From contig CP092863.1 of the NCBI GenBank assembly GCA_030710605.1, forward strand, positions 105,448,099-105,512,098: 64,000 bases of DNA, given 5' to 3'. Positions within the stretch are counted from its first letter, which is position 1. Every line of letters begins with the position of its first letter. The position numbers and the translations under genes were made by a program. The stretch comes from Cordylochernes scorpioides. Its lineage: Eukaryota; Arthropoda; Arachnida; Pseudoscorpiones; Chernetidae. Positions 20,601-31,555 of this stretch are shown here, one piece after another. The notes beneath the pieces were generated by a model, which was not told where the DNA came from, did no database searches, and saw only the letters and a program-made list of their open reading frames with translations.

Positions 20601-21609
20601 GACAATTGTGTCTATATCAAGCATGATGAAGGTATTCTCCTGGTGGCAATCTATGTTGATGATCTGATAATTGCGGCTGAAAGAGAAGACACGTTGAAAT
20701 CCTTTAAAGAAAGTATGAAGAGAATATTCAAAATAAAGGATCTTGGAGGGATAAATTGTTGCCTGGGTATAAGGATACAAATGAAAGAGGATGGTTCAAT
20801 ATCCATAGATCAAGAGAGATATATTGAAGAACTTCTGGCGAAATATAGGATGAAAGAGGCAAAGCCTATTTCTACACCCATGGACTCGAACTCCAAGTTA
20901 ACAAAAATTTCATCTATAGAAGGTGAGAATGAGCCAGTGAAAAAGGTAGAATACCAATCACTGATTGGATCATTGATATATCTCTCAGTGTCGACAAGGC
21001 CCGATATAGCCTATGCAGTTAGTGCTTTGGGACAGTTCAGTAATGATCCTAGGAGACAGCACTGGAATGCTGCCAAGCGTGTCCTCCGCTATTTGAAAGG
21101 CACCTCATGTTTGAGGATTACCTACAGGAAATCTAATGAGGCTCTTCATGGTTATGTCGACGCTGATTGGGGTGGAAACCTCGTGGATAGAAAATCTCAT
21201 ACGGGAATTGTTTACTTTTTGGCAAGAGGTCCAATAGCCTGGGAAATCGAAGAAGCAGCAGACTGTCACTCTTTCGAGCACAGAATCTGAGTACATCGCA
21301 CTTTGTGAAGCAGGAAAGGAGGCAGTCTACCTTAGAGCGCTGTTGGACGAGATGGGATTTGGTGAATTGCTGAATGGACCGACTGTTCTGAAGACGGATA
21401 ACCAGGGTGCTCAACAGCTGGCGAGAAATCCGGTTTATCATGCCAGAACTAAGCATATTGACATCAAATGGCATTACATCAGAAGCATTTGCAGCGATGG
21501 ACTTGTCGAGGTCGTCCACACACCAACCCAAGAAAATGTTGCCGACATCCTTACTAAAGGCCTACCAAGGTTTTTGTATGAAAAACACGTCACTGGATTT
21601 GGAATGTAG
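17688..21609 (+). pseudogene. Copia Gag-Pol polyprotein, one frameshift
   Basis: The ATG at 17688 begins a frame of 1200 codons. Domains in order: copia-type gag (1-200), zinc knuckle CHFCRKKGHKAADC (222-235), aspartic protease CLDSGATAH (active D267), GAG-pre-integrase HHCC finger (from H404), integrase catalytic D468, D531 and E567 (D-35-E), reverse transcriptase with YVDD at 989-992, and RNase H with YVDADWGG near 1157. At the G run 21241-21243 one extra base shifts the frame and a stop comes at 21288-21290. The remaining RNase H and C terminus are open in the next frame to the stop at 21607-21609, with STESEY and KHIDIKWHYI. Everything else is intact, so this copy became inactive very recently, or the extra G is a sequencing error. 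Confidence 0.93.
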
Positions 21610-21632
21610 AAATCTGATGAATTGAGAGGAAG

Positions 21633-21819
21633 TGTTAAAATGGCAATTCTCTCGGATTTCATGATATAATTGTTTTGACCAGTGACCGGTTACTCTGTGG
21701 TGTGTTGCGGTGTATATATAGATGGATGTCTTAGTTAGTTAGTTGTGTTATCTTACCGTGATCGGTTCAATAAAATCCTCCGGTGTTCAGTGCCCTCTCA
21801 TATCTTCCTTTTTTCAACA
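21633..21819 (+). repeat. Copia 3' LTR
   Basis: 187 bp, identical to 17446-17632 as far as I can read. Preceded by the purine tract ending GAGAGGAAG and followed by CTAAC. Confidence 0.93.
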
Positions 21820-22806
21820 CTAACAATAGAATCATCCACACAACTTCTATTTTTGGTAGATAATTCATATGAAATCATTAGATCTATAGAAACACTCGGT
21901 TATAAACTAGATGAACTTAGTGATATCATAATTGGGAAAATCCTGAGTGATAAACTAGACAAAACAACAAAGCGCAGCTGGCACATGACTGTTGACAATA
22001 ATCACATACCCACTTGTTCAGAATTATTGAAATTTATAGAAACCTATGCAAAGGCACTTAATACAAGTGAAACTGAAAGGGGATTGCCCCTAATCAAACG
22101 CTCCATGAAATTGCAAGTACACAATCTAACAAAGGCCAATTGTTTTCTATTTCAACAGGAGCATGTAATATATCTATGCCCAACCTTTTTAGACATGGAG
22201 CCATTAGAGAGAAGGAGAAAGGTTAAACAACTCAAGTTATGTTTCAATTGTTTAAGAAACAATCATTCGGTAAATCAATGTAGGTCAGAATTCAAGTGTA
22301 GAAAGTGTCAAGGAAAACATAACACATTGATTCATATTGATGCCAACATTCATCAGTTTAAAGAACATAGAGTAGGAATTACTGCAATTGAAGAACCAGA
22401 TAAAAACCAAGCAGAGACTAGTGTAAATGAAGACAATGATACTTTGGGCGTGACCTCCATTCATAACACCACCTGTTTGATGTCTAACCAAGAGGACTCG
22501 TTCGTATTGTTGTCTACAGCAACAATTATGGTGATGAACCATCAAGGTAAATATCAGCCTTGTAGAGCTTTAATAGATACAGCCAGTCAAGCCACACTAA
22601 TAACTCGGGACTGTTTGAAGAAACTGAAATTGGAACCTTCTAGGACAAGAGTAGAATTAGCCGGAATAGGAGGACAGATTTTGGACAGACCCAATGGAGT
22701 AATAAATCTCAATTTTACATCTCATTTCAACATGTCCAGAATTTTTAAAACTAATGCTCTTGTTGTGGATAAGGTGACAAGTTATATGCCAATATTTAAA
22801 ATATGA

Positions 22807-25800
22807 AGAACATCAATTTGATCATTTACAAGGCCTGCAATTAGCCGATCCACAATATCAATATACCGCACCAATTGACATATTGCTAGGTGCAGATATT
22901 GCTTTTTCTCTATTCAAGGGAGCCATCAAATATGGGCATGAAGGTCAACCAAAGGCAATCAAAACACTATTGGGATGGTTGCTCTTTGGAGAAATTAAAA
23001 CCTTTCAAAAGAAATCCAGAAACTATTAAAAACTGCACACATTCAATTGTACGCTCAATAATTGGGAACCAATATTTTCCTTATGGGAAGAAGAAATCAA
23101 AACCAAACCTGATCCATTTGAAGATGATTTCAATGAAATTCATTTTAAGACAACTCATGAAAGAGAAACATCTGGTAGATACATAGTAAGATTGCCCTTT
23201 AAGGACCCCAGTTTAATTGGAGAATCAAAACCTCAAGCCATTAACTGTTTTTTGAGAATGGAGCAAATCTTGAAACAACAGCCCCAGGTATATCAGACCT
23301 ACAAGGATTTCATGCAAGAATACCTGGTTTTAGGCCACATGAATGAGGTGAAGGGAAATGGAAATGATCATAAGGCATTTTACCTTCCTCATCATCCTAC
23401 AATCAAAGAAAAAAGCTCTACCACAAAATTGCGAGTTGTATTCAATGCTTCTTCAAAAACAACAACAGGTTATTCTTTAAATGATATTTTACATACAGGA
23501 CCCAAGCTTCAAAAGGACATTTTCCCTTTGTTGTTAAGATTCCGATCTCACCCTATCGCTATATCTGCAGATATCACCAAGATGTACAGGCAGATTTTAG
23601 TACACCCAGAAGATACTCCGTATCAACGAATCATTTGGAGAGATGAATCAGGTCAGGGTTTAAAAGAGTATGAACTTAAAACCTTGACATACGGAACATC
23701 TTGTGCACCATTCTTGGCCATCAGGGTATTGAAACAACTGGCTCATGATGAACAAATTAGGTTTCCAACGGCAGAAGCCATTCTTAAATCAGAATTTTAT
23801 GTGGATGACTTGTTGACTGGTTGTGAAACTGTAGAAAATGGGCGCAAACTTATAAGAGAATTAGACCAATTGCTCCAAGCAGGCGGTTTTAAATTACGAC
23901 AATGGGCTTCCAATAAACCTACCATATTGGACACACTTCAAGAAACAGACAAATCAACCTTCTATGCTAATGTTGACAGGGAGAATACATTGGGAATAAA
24001 TTTATTAGGCATAAATTGGAACCCGAGGAATGATGAAATAAGATTGAGGAAAATAGAAATAAGCAAGAATGCCCCAACTAAGCGAAATATCTTATCCCAA
24101 ATGGCAAAAATATATGACCCCCTTGGTTGGTTTGCACCAGTGATGCTTAATATCAAGTTGATGATTCAGACATTATGGGCTGCAAAACTAACATGGGATG
24201 AGCCCATTCCAGTTAGATTACAAGAATCGTGGAAGGCATTACAAAATGATCTAGCATCATTACACCAGGTACAGATTCCTCGATGGATAGGACTGTTTGA
24301 GCCTGCAACTTATGAGATACATGGATTTGCTGATGCCTCACAAAGGGCATATGCTGCAATGGTTTATATCAAGATAATACATAATTCTTCAATACATGAG
24401 GTATATCTATTGGCAGCGAAAACCCGAGTAGCTACTTTAAAAACCACAACGACTCCACGCATGGAATTGTGTGCATCGCTATTGCTAGCTCAGCTGACTA
24501 GACTCGTGTGTACGGCTATGTCGTTGAATATAAACAAGGTTACATTGTGGTCAGATTCCACCATAGTGCTGAGTTGGTTGGCTTCAGAGCATAACAGATG
24601 GAAACCCTATGTTTCTAATCGGGTAAAGGATATACAAGAGCTAGTACCATGTCGTTGGATGCACGTCAAAGGAGAAGACAATCCTGCTGATCTTGCATCC
24701 AGGGGAATATCATTGGATCAACTGCTCGATCATGAGTTATGGTGGCATGGTCCACCATGGTTGAAAACAACATCACAACCCTATAACGACGCTATACCAG
24801 TGATAAATGAGAAATGCTTAAGTGAACAAAGAATTAAGACCAACTTATTTGTCAAAAAGAACTTATCTTATCCATTCATAACAAGATATTCATCATTGAA
24901 CAAATTAAAAAGGATAACAGGATGGATTTTTCGTTTCTTCTATAATTGTCGAAAACTTCTCGAAAGGGAAAAATCCGGAGCATTATCCATTGAAGAAATT
25001 GAGACCTCTTTCAACAGAATTATTCGATGTGCTCAACAAGAGGATTACTACATTGAATTGAAACAATTAGAGGCCTTTCAACCTTTAAGTGGGAAAAGTC
25101 CTTTAATAAAATTGAATCCTTTTCTTGATAAAGGTGGATTACTCAGAGTGGGTGGACGATTAAATAATGCCCTTTTGAGTTTTGATCAAAAACATCCAAT
25201 TATTTTACCTAAGGCAAATTATATTACTCAATTAGTAATAAGACATTATCATGAGAGACTATTACATGCGGGTGTACAATTAACTCTATCCGCCATCAGA
25301 GAAAAATATTGGATACCATCTGGACGATGTCTAATAAAACAAATTCTGTTTAAATGCATCAAATGCGCTAGATTTAGAACAAAGGCAGTACAACAACTGA
25401 TGGGCAATTTGCCGACATCACGGACCAATTGGACAAGACCATTCACTAAAACAGGAATTGATTTTGCTGGACCAGTGATTGTGAAAACATCGAATTTGAG
25501 AAATGCAAGTTGTGATAAGGCTTATATTGCATTATTTATCTGCATGTTTTCTAAAGCCATACACATAGAACTCGTTTCCAACTTAACAACAGAAGCCTTC
25601 CTGGCTGCTCTTCGGAGATTTATTGGCCGTAGAGGTCGACCGGCAGAAATAAAGACTGATAATGCAACTAATTTTGTCGGAGCTTACAAAGACTTAAGAA
25701 AGTTATTCAATTCAAACATTCATGACTTTGCTTCTTCAGAAGAGATCAAATGGAACTTTATACCTCCATCCTCACCTCATTTCGGAGGACTATGGGAGGC

Positions 25801-26341
25801 GGGAATAAAATCTGTAAAGTATCATCTACGTAGAATCGTGGGTAAAACTAAATTAACATTTGAAGAATTAACAACTGTGCTAACCCAAATAGAGGCATGT
25901 CTAAATTCAAGACCATTGTGCCCTCTAACTGATGACCCTGAAGACTTGAATGCGTTGACGGCAGGACATTTCCTCATTGGAATGCCATTGACTGCAGTCT
26001 CATCCCTAGTTAGAGAGGGCAGTTCCAGTCTTAAAGGAAGATGGCAATTGGTTGAACAGATCAAGACAGACTTTTGGAAAAGATGGTCATGTGAGTATTT
26101 TTCCAGACTACAGAACAGACCAAAATGGTTGAAACCAGTGGACAACATCAAGATTGGAACATTGGTTTTGTTAAAAGAGGACAACCTTCCTCCTCTCAAA
26201 TGGAGAATGGGACGGATCAATCAGGTGTATCCAGGAGAGGATGGGCTGGTACGCGTGGTTTCAATCAAGACGGCGGATGGAGACCTCAGAAGAGCTGTGG
26301 CCAAAGTTTGTCCTCTTCCACTTGACTGTCCTACTAGCTAG
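22807..26341 (+). pseudogene. pol: BEL Pol: RT, RNase H, integrase
   Basis: One frame runs from about 22800 to the stop TAG at 26339-26341, broken only by TAA at 23027-23029. Before that stop lie the protease end (DILLGADIAFSLF) and GWLLFGEI. The part from 23192 is 1049 codons: reverse transcriptase with SADITKMYRQI, YGTSCAPF and YVDD (23798-23809); RNase H with FADASQRAYAA, RMELCASLLLAQL and DSTIVLSWL; an integrase HHCC finger (HYHERLLHAGVQ ... CIKCARF); and the DDE core GIDFAGPV, KTDNATNF and GGLWEAGIKS. The C terminus has LVLLKEDNLPPLKW and the chromodomain-like tail usual in BEL. The start given is where the shifted frame enters; no separate ATG is expected. Confidence 0.92.
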
Positions 26342-26428
26342 ACTTGAATCTTGGTTTGCTGATTTTTCTTTTCTGTCTACTCCTGTCATTATCAAAATGT
26401 TTATATTGTAATATCAAAGGGGGGAGGA

Positions 26429-26743
26429 TGTTTAAATTTATATTTTGATTTTGTAATTATTATTATTATCTTAAATTCATAGAAGCATTTTCTAGCATTG
26501 TATATTCAATCTTTTTATCATCATCACTTTAGTTTTGTTTACATTATTATTATAGCATAGTTAGCAAATAGGTTTAGTAACAATAGATTTCTTTCTTTGC
26601 TTTGTTCCCTTTTTTAATCAATAAATTAAATTGGAATAAGGAGTCATATTCAACTCAATTCAAACCAAAGGAAACATCATCGATTCATTTTGCAACAAGT
26701 GAAAACTACATAAGCCTATTCAAATTCATCACATTTTCATACA
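26429..26743 (+). repeat. BEL 3' LTR
   Basis: 315 bp; preceded by the purine tract at 26416-26428 and followed by the target duplication ATACA. Confidence 0.95.
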
Positions 26744-26778
26744 ATACATATTTGTATCTTTTTAAACGTGTGTATATA

Positions 26779-28265
26779 CACTGGTGTCCAAAAAATAAGA
26801 AACTTAACCAATATTGAAATTTCTCAAAAGCTAATTTATTAACAAATATAAAATTTAGTATACAAATAGTTTAACCTATGGAGAATTTGACTAGCTATAT
26901 GAAAATAAAAAATATTTGAAATTATCAAATATGCAAATTATTACCAACATACCCAAAGCTAAGGTTCCAGATCTTAAAGAAATAATATATCAATAGGGAG
27001 TATGATCACCTCTAACAGCTATCAAGGTCTCACAGCGAGCCCTAATACTGTTTACCAGGCTTTGGAAGAGGTCCATGGGTAGTAAACCCCACTCCTCCAA
27101 TAGAGCAGTTCTTAGCTCAACGAGGGTTCTGGAAGAGGGGTGACGAGCTCCAATACGCCTCCCTAGGGCATCCCACACATGCTCTATTGGATTCAGGTCC
27201 GGAGATCTGGCTGGCTAATCCATCCTTCGAATATTCTCACTCTGGAGATATTCATTGACTAACCTAGCCCTATGCGGACGAGCATTATCGTCCATTAAAA
27301 TTAAATTGTGACCAATTTGATCTCTATAAGGTCTTAGATAGGGCTCAAGGATCTCGTCCCTGTACCTTTAGGCAGTTAAAGTGCCCCCAGAAAAAATGTG
27401 GAGGGGTGTGCGTCTGCTAGAACTGATGCCAGCCCAGACTAAGAGACTGCCCCCTCTAAAACTGTCTATTTCCCTGATGTTACTGGGATGATAGCGAGTT
27501 CCAGGCTCCCTCCAGATGAAAACTCGTCGAGAATCTGTTTTTAAACTAAATCTTGACTCGTTACTGAAGAGAACATTGGCCCACTGATCATGAGTCCAGG
27601 CGTGATGTTCCAAGCACCAATTCAAGCGGGCTCTCCTGTGAGCAGAGGTTAAAGGGATACAGACTATTGGTCGTCTTGCATAAAGAGCACCTTCGTGAAG
27701 CCTTCGGTAAACAGTTTGTCTTGAAATTCTCGTTCCAGTAGCACTTGAGAGTTCATTAGAGAGTTGAATAGCTGTCATCTCCCTATGGCGCTTGGCAGTT
27801 ACGACCAGATAACGGTCTTCAGAGGTAGCTGTTTTTCTTTTTCTACCAGAACCTTCTTTTCTTTTGATGGTTCCTGTCTCAATGAACTGTTTCCATATTT
27901 TGCTGACCACAGATTTATACACATTTAGCCATTTTGCTACTTCAACTTGTGATTGCCCTGCCTCCATTCTTCCAACAGCTCTCCATTTTAAATCATCTGC
28001 TAAAATTTTTCGTAAACTCATAATTAAGGATTAAATAAAATCATAATTGGACAATTCTTAGATTGGGGTAAACGACACGCCAAATAGCACACTTATAAAG
28101 ACAAGCAAAAATTTGCCTATTTTCAATTTTACCGAATCGAATGGTTGCGATAAATAAATTCTACAACTTAAAATACCTAATTAAATTACTTTTTAGCTTT
28201 TAGCGTTGTATATTTTAAAACATATCATTAAAAAACAAAAGTTTCTTATTTTTTGGACACTAGTG
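26779..28265 (-). mobile_element. Tc1-like DNA transposon, inactive
   Basis: 1487 bp between TA dinucleotides (26777-26778, 28266-28267). The terminal inverted repeats are 27 bp with one mismatch (26779-26805, 28239-28265), starting CACTGGTGTCCAAAAAATA, the classic Tc1 end. The transposase gene fills the middle on the minus strand. The element sits 30 bp to the right of the BEL copy and does not overlap it. Confidence 0.93.
26990..28021 (-). pseudogene. Tc1-family transposase, two stops
   Basis: The ATG at 28019-28021 and the stop near 26990 delimit 343 codons, the normal length for Tc1 transposases, with no frameshift. The N terminus has a paired-type helix-turn-helix region (QSQVEVAKWLNV, VVSKIWKQF) and GRKRKTA. 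The catalytic part has NVLFSNESRFSL, MDDNARPHRA and SPDLNPIEHVWD. Stops: TAA at 27368-27370, where Gln is expected, and TAG at 27215-27217, where Trp is expected. The first catalytic residue, Asp in active family members, is Asn here (27560-27562). All three changes are transitions of the C-to-T/G-to-A kind. The protein is dead, but the ends might still be moved in trans. Confidence 0.9.
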
Positions 28266-28309
28266 TATTTATAGAACCATTAAGTCGTATTTTATAATAG
28301 ATGACCGTT

Positions 28310-28575
28310 TATACAGATGAACTTTTCAATATTATAGAATGAAGAATGAACTAGTTGTTTGTGAACTTAACGATTTGATTTCCGATAAAAAATCATATTT
28401 GAAGTTCAATTCATTTTGTAAATACATTCTAAACTTTCTACAAAATCTGTATCTCTAATGTTTTCATGCGTTGAATAATGTAAATAACTTATTTAAATAA
28501 ACTTTTCTCCTTGTTTGGCGCAAGTATCCCTTGCGGGATATAGCGCTTTGGAAATAAAATAATAGGTAATATATA
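28310..28575 (+). pseudogene. LINE 3' end fragment (copy ii)
   Basis: In one frame near 28370-28458 the translation reads ELNDLISDKKSYLKFNSFCK and then YILNFLQ, matching the C-terminal end (YVKFNNFCKFILDFL) of the LINE at 55045-56370. After the stop comes the shared 3' UTR hairpin GCGCAAGTATCCCTTGCGGG and an (AAATAA) tail. It is heavily 5'-truncated, as LINE copies usually are. Confidence 0.65.
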
Positions 28576-28639
28576 TATTTTCACAAACGCATATATAAAT
28601 GCTAATTATTCATTTATAGATATTATTATAGATTGCCTC

Positions 28640-29060
28640 ATCTTTTACTATATATTTATATATTATATAATAAAAGGCATATATTGGATTTAATAAAATA
28701 TTTATTTTGCCAATATATTTTTCATGCACACATTTCTCCCACCTACTCTGTATTTTAATTGATTTTAACTGTGATATTATAACACTATGCGGCGCTGAGT
28801 TTGTGTATACAAAAATGTAATCCCTCGATAAAGGTTTGGCGTTCAGCCAACCGAAATATTGGCAAAATAAATATTTCATTAAATCCAATATATGTCTTTT
28901 ATAATCTAATGAATTAAGTATGGATTGCTCTATTTTCAAAATATTTATATATATTGTAGCAAATTATTTATTATATTTTATTTTGAAAATAGAGCAATCC
29001 ATAAATAAATCTTTAAATAAAAAGGAATATAATGGTAAAATAAATGATATTTTGATCCAA
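28640..29060. repeat. Two FB-A foldback copies
   Basis: 28675-28930 is a complete foldback (GGCATATATTGGATTTAATA ... CCAATATATGTC) with the hairpin TTGGCGTTCAGCCAA. 28980-29060 is a second arm beginning TTTTGAAAATAGAGCAATCC and ending with GATCCAATATA. An (AG)n run follows at 29078-29092. Confidence 0.6.
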
Positions 29061-29092
29061 TATATATTATATGTACAGAGAGAGAGAGAGAT

Positions 29093-29368
29093 TATTAATT
29101 ATTTATATTTTTTATAATTTTCATCTAAATACAAAATTTATTAACAAGAAAATTTACTTTCAAATGAAAAAAAAAGAAGATATTTTCACACTTTATACAC
29201 TGTTATTTTATTTGTTTACATTTGGCTAAAATTATTTAAACATTAGAAAGCCTTATTTAAAATTGAAAAAAAAAGGAGGATAAGGTACAATATGGGTTGA
29301 AGATCATAAACTTCTTTCTTATCTCCACTCAACAATCATATCAGGGTATCAAGCTTGTAGAGCTTGTT
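29093..29368. repeat. Interspersed repeat hit by the large BEL element
   Basis: The last 65 bp (CTTCTTTCTTATCTCCACTC to GAGCTTGTTGATGG), joined to the sequence right of the BEL element (GTGTCTGCT, 42670), matches the uninterrupted reverse-strand copy at 51781-51857. The rest is AT-rich without features. Confidence 0.65.
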
Positions 29369-29680
29369 GATGGTGTTAAGAAAGGGGTAATTAAAAAAGC
29401 TCGTGGAGGAAAATAAAAATTCTGAACGCTCCACAAACCCCCTTTTTAACAAAATAAAAACTTTAACCTAAAGTTTGATATTGTTTTGGGCTGCCTTGGC
29501 TGTTCAAGCAAGAAAAAAGGAAGACAACAAAAGGTTACACATATAAAGTTTTGTTTAATGTTAGCTATAAAATGAAGGATGAAAAATATATGAAAAACTT
29601 ATTATTTTGTCTATTCCAAAATTTTGCATGCAACTTAAATGTTTTTTAACAAAGAAAATATATAAAATGATGATATTGAC

Positions 29681-29906
29681 TGTGGTGTTTTGCATAACAA
29701 TAGTTATGTTTTAGATAAATTGTCGAGATATGCAAATAAGGTTTTGCATAGTGTTTGTTTGTTTGTATGTTAATTATTTTTATGTATATATATATATGTA
29801 TCATTAAATTGTAAATATTCAGTCATATTAGTGTTATGAAACAATAAAGGTTTTATCTCTAACTTAGTGGATCTCGGTGACCTGGAGTAGTTGTAGAGAC
29901 ACGACA
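29681..29906 (+). repeat. Gypsy-type 5' LTR
   Basis: 226 bp, TGTGGTGTTTTGC...ACACGACA. Contains AACAATAAAGG near 29841 as a polyadenylation-type signal. Confidence 0.88.
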
Positions 29907-29934
29907 TTGGCGACGAAGGTAAAGTGAGTGAACA

Positions 29935-31328
29935 ATGATGAACATTGAACAATTCAACCCAAACAATGGAAATGAAATCTCAAGTTATTTAGAGCGCTTT
30001 GAATCCTATTGCATAGCGAATGATATAGTAAAGGTCGTTAAAAAAGGGCAACATTTTTCTCGCTATGTGGAAGAGAAACTTATAATATAATACGGACGTT
30101 GACCTCTCCCAAGAATCCATTGGAGACAGAGTGGGAGGAGGTGGTCCCAAGGATTAAAAAATACTTTGATCCAACGCCAAATATAATAGTGCAGCGTTTT
30201 AAATTTACGAAAAGGCTTCAAATGCCAAATGAAACAATATCTGAATTTATAACAGCTCTAAAGAAAATTGCCGAGAAGTGTGAATTCCCTGATTTGGAGG
30301 ATAGGTTGCGTGATGCCCTAGTATGCGGTATTCTAAACGGGGAGATACAATCAATGCTGTAAATGAACAGTATGCTAACATTTAAAGTGGCTCAAGAGAT
30401 GGCATTGGCACATGAGGCTGCGGTAAAGAACGTTGCAGAAATTAAAGATGGAAAACCTCAGGAAGAAATGAATGTAATGGGAAGAGCTGTTAAGGTGAGA
30501 CGGAGGAATGAGAAGATTTTTAAATGTTTCCGCTGTGGATACACAAATCACAGAGAAGAGCAATGTTTCTTTAAAGATAAAAGATGTTTTAAATGCCAGA
30601 AGTTAGGGCATATATCTAGGGTCTGTAAGAACGGGAACTGGAGGAGCGATCGTAATAATTGCTCGATAGATGAGGAGGCAGAGGCAACTAATGGCCTTTT
30701 TAATATAAATCAAGTGAAGGACACAAGTAACATGCGGAATTATATGGTAAAAGTACGGACTAGCGGTCGAGATATGAATATGCTCATTGACACAGAAACA
30801 GGGAAAAATATTATTTCTGAGAAGACGTATATAGAAACTTGGGTGAAGTCAGAAAGGCCTAGAATAGAGAAGGATTCTACCAAGTTGGTGCAATGGAACA
30901 GACAGAGGTTATCCATTCTGGGTAAAATAAAAGCCGACGTAAAAGTGAACAAAAGAAGTATCACAATGGAATTGCTTGTGATCGAAGGTCCGGGCCCAAA
31001 TCTGATTGGAAGGGAGGCGTTTGACCAGATTGGAATTGGTCTTGAATGGATAAATTATGGCGACAGTGTATGTCAAATCAATGAGGTAATTATAGAAAAC
31101 GGAGTGACAGCAAAAAGACACCAGGACCAATTGATGAGAAGAGTCAAGGAAGAAGTATCGGAGGATGTGGAGAAGAAGGAGGAGTGTAACACTGAAAGAA
31201 GGGGGGAACAAATGAATGACCCAAACGAATCACCGGAAAGGCTGGAGGAAACACCTGGGCCAAGTAGACCAATAAGAAACCGGAGACTCCCCGAATACTT
31301 AAAAGATTGTGTAACAAATTGGGGGTGA
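29935..31328 (+). pseudogene. Gag-protease fused to an integrase tail
   Basis: The ATG at 29935 starts a retrotransposon gag (NPNNGNEISSYLERFESYC). A one-base change in the A/G run near 30040-30048 breaks the frame; the proper frame continues open (LTSPKNPLETEW) to a TAA at 30360-30362 and then on to TGA at 31326-31328. It has zinc knuckles CFRCGYTNHREEQC and CFKCQKLGHISRVC, then a protease region with LIDTETGKNIIS, where LIDTGS-like is usual. Straight after GREAFDQIGIGLEW comes a sequence of integrase C-terminal type (AKRHQDQLMRR ... NRRLPEYLKD). RT, RNase H and the integrase core are missing, so a single large internal deletion joined protease to integrase tail in frame. Confidence 0.8.
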
Positions 31329-31333
31329 GAAGA

Positions 31334-31555
31334 TGTGGTGTTTTGCATAACAATAGTTATGTTTTAGATAAATTGTCGAGATATGCAAATAAGGTTTTGC
31401 ATAGTGTTTGTTTGTTTGTATGTTAATTATTTTAATGTATATATATGTATCATTAAATTGTAAATATTCAGTCATATTAGTGTTATGAAACAATAAAGGT
31501 TTTATCTCTAACTTAGTGGATCTCGGTGACCTGGAGTAGTTGTAGAGACACGACA
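31334..31555 (+). repeat. Gypsy-type 3' LTR
   Basis: 222 bp copy of 29681-29906. The sequence beyond its CA end is the duplicated TTGAC and then the interrupted BEL LTR. Confidence 0.88.

Larger units (their letters stand above)
17446..21819 (+). mobile_element. Copia LTR retrotransposon inside BEL gag
   Basis: LTRs of 187 bp (17446-17632 and 21633-21819), TGTTAAAATGG...TTTTCAACA, look identical base for base, so this is a very young insertion. The target duplication CTAAC lies at 17441-17445 and 21820-21824. The primer-binding site GGTTATGGGCCCAGG (17633-17647) is the type used by Drosophila copia, complementary to an internal part of initiator tRNA-Met rather than its 3' end. The purine tract is TGAGAGGAAG, ending at 21632. 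One polyprotein fills the interior and is complete except for one extra base. Confidence 0.95.
16835..22806 (+). pseudogene. gag: BEL gag-protease, interrupted by copia
   Basis: The ATG at 16835 opens a coiled-coil-rich N terminus, then the BEL gag (DUF1759-type) start LPKLELPFFDGKLENW. Reading breaks off at 17445 and resumes at 21825 in the same frame once the copia element and one copy of CTAAC are ignored. The second half holds two zinc knuckles (CFNCLRNNHSVNQC, CRKCQGKHNTLIH; about 22240-22330) and the aspartic protease motif LIDTASQATLI (near 22570). A one-base excess in the A run at 22798-22801 throws the frame to a stop at 22804-22806, whereas the protease C-terminal region continues in the next frame. 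In BEL elements gag and pol are normally one polyprotein. Confidence 0.85.
16466..26743 (+). mobile_element. BEL/Pao LTR retrotransposon, split by copia
   Basis: LTRs of 315 bp (16466-16780, 26429-26743) start TG and end CA and differ at one base that I can see, so insertion was recent. The target duplication ATACA lies at 16461-16465 and 26744-26748. The primer-binding site TGGTCCCTCGAGCACGG (16782-16798) is complementary to a tRNA 3' end ending in CCA; I cannot name the tRNA with certainty. The polypurine tract is AAAGGGGGGAGGA (26416-26428). Gag-protease and pol lie between. A copia element occupies 17446-21819. Apart from that insertion the coding region has only one frameshift and one stop. 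Confidence 0.95.
29681..31555 (+). mobile_element. Gypsy-type LTR element with pol deleted
   Basis: LTRs at 29681-29906 (226 bp) and 31334-31555 (222 bp) are nearly identical; the difference is mostly a (TA)n length change. The target duplication TTGAC lies at 29676-29680 and 31556-31560. The empty site is present in the partner BEL LTR near 41985. The primer-binding site TTGGCGACGAAGG starts at 29907 and the purine tract GGGGGTGAGAAGA ends at 31333. The interior of 1.4 kb has gag, protease and an integrase-tail remnant but no RT or RNase H, so it can move only with help. Confidence 0.9.

Noticed and set aside
22890-23186. 98-codon frame between BEL gag and pol
   Set aside because: Out of frame; the real coding frame in this interval is the pol frame, broken only by TAA at 23027-23029.
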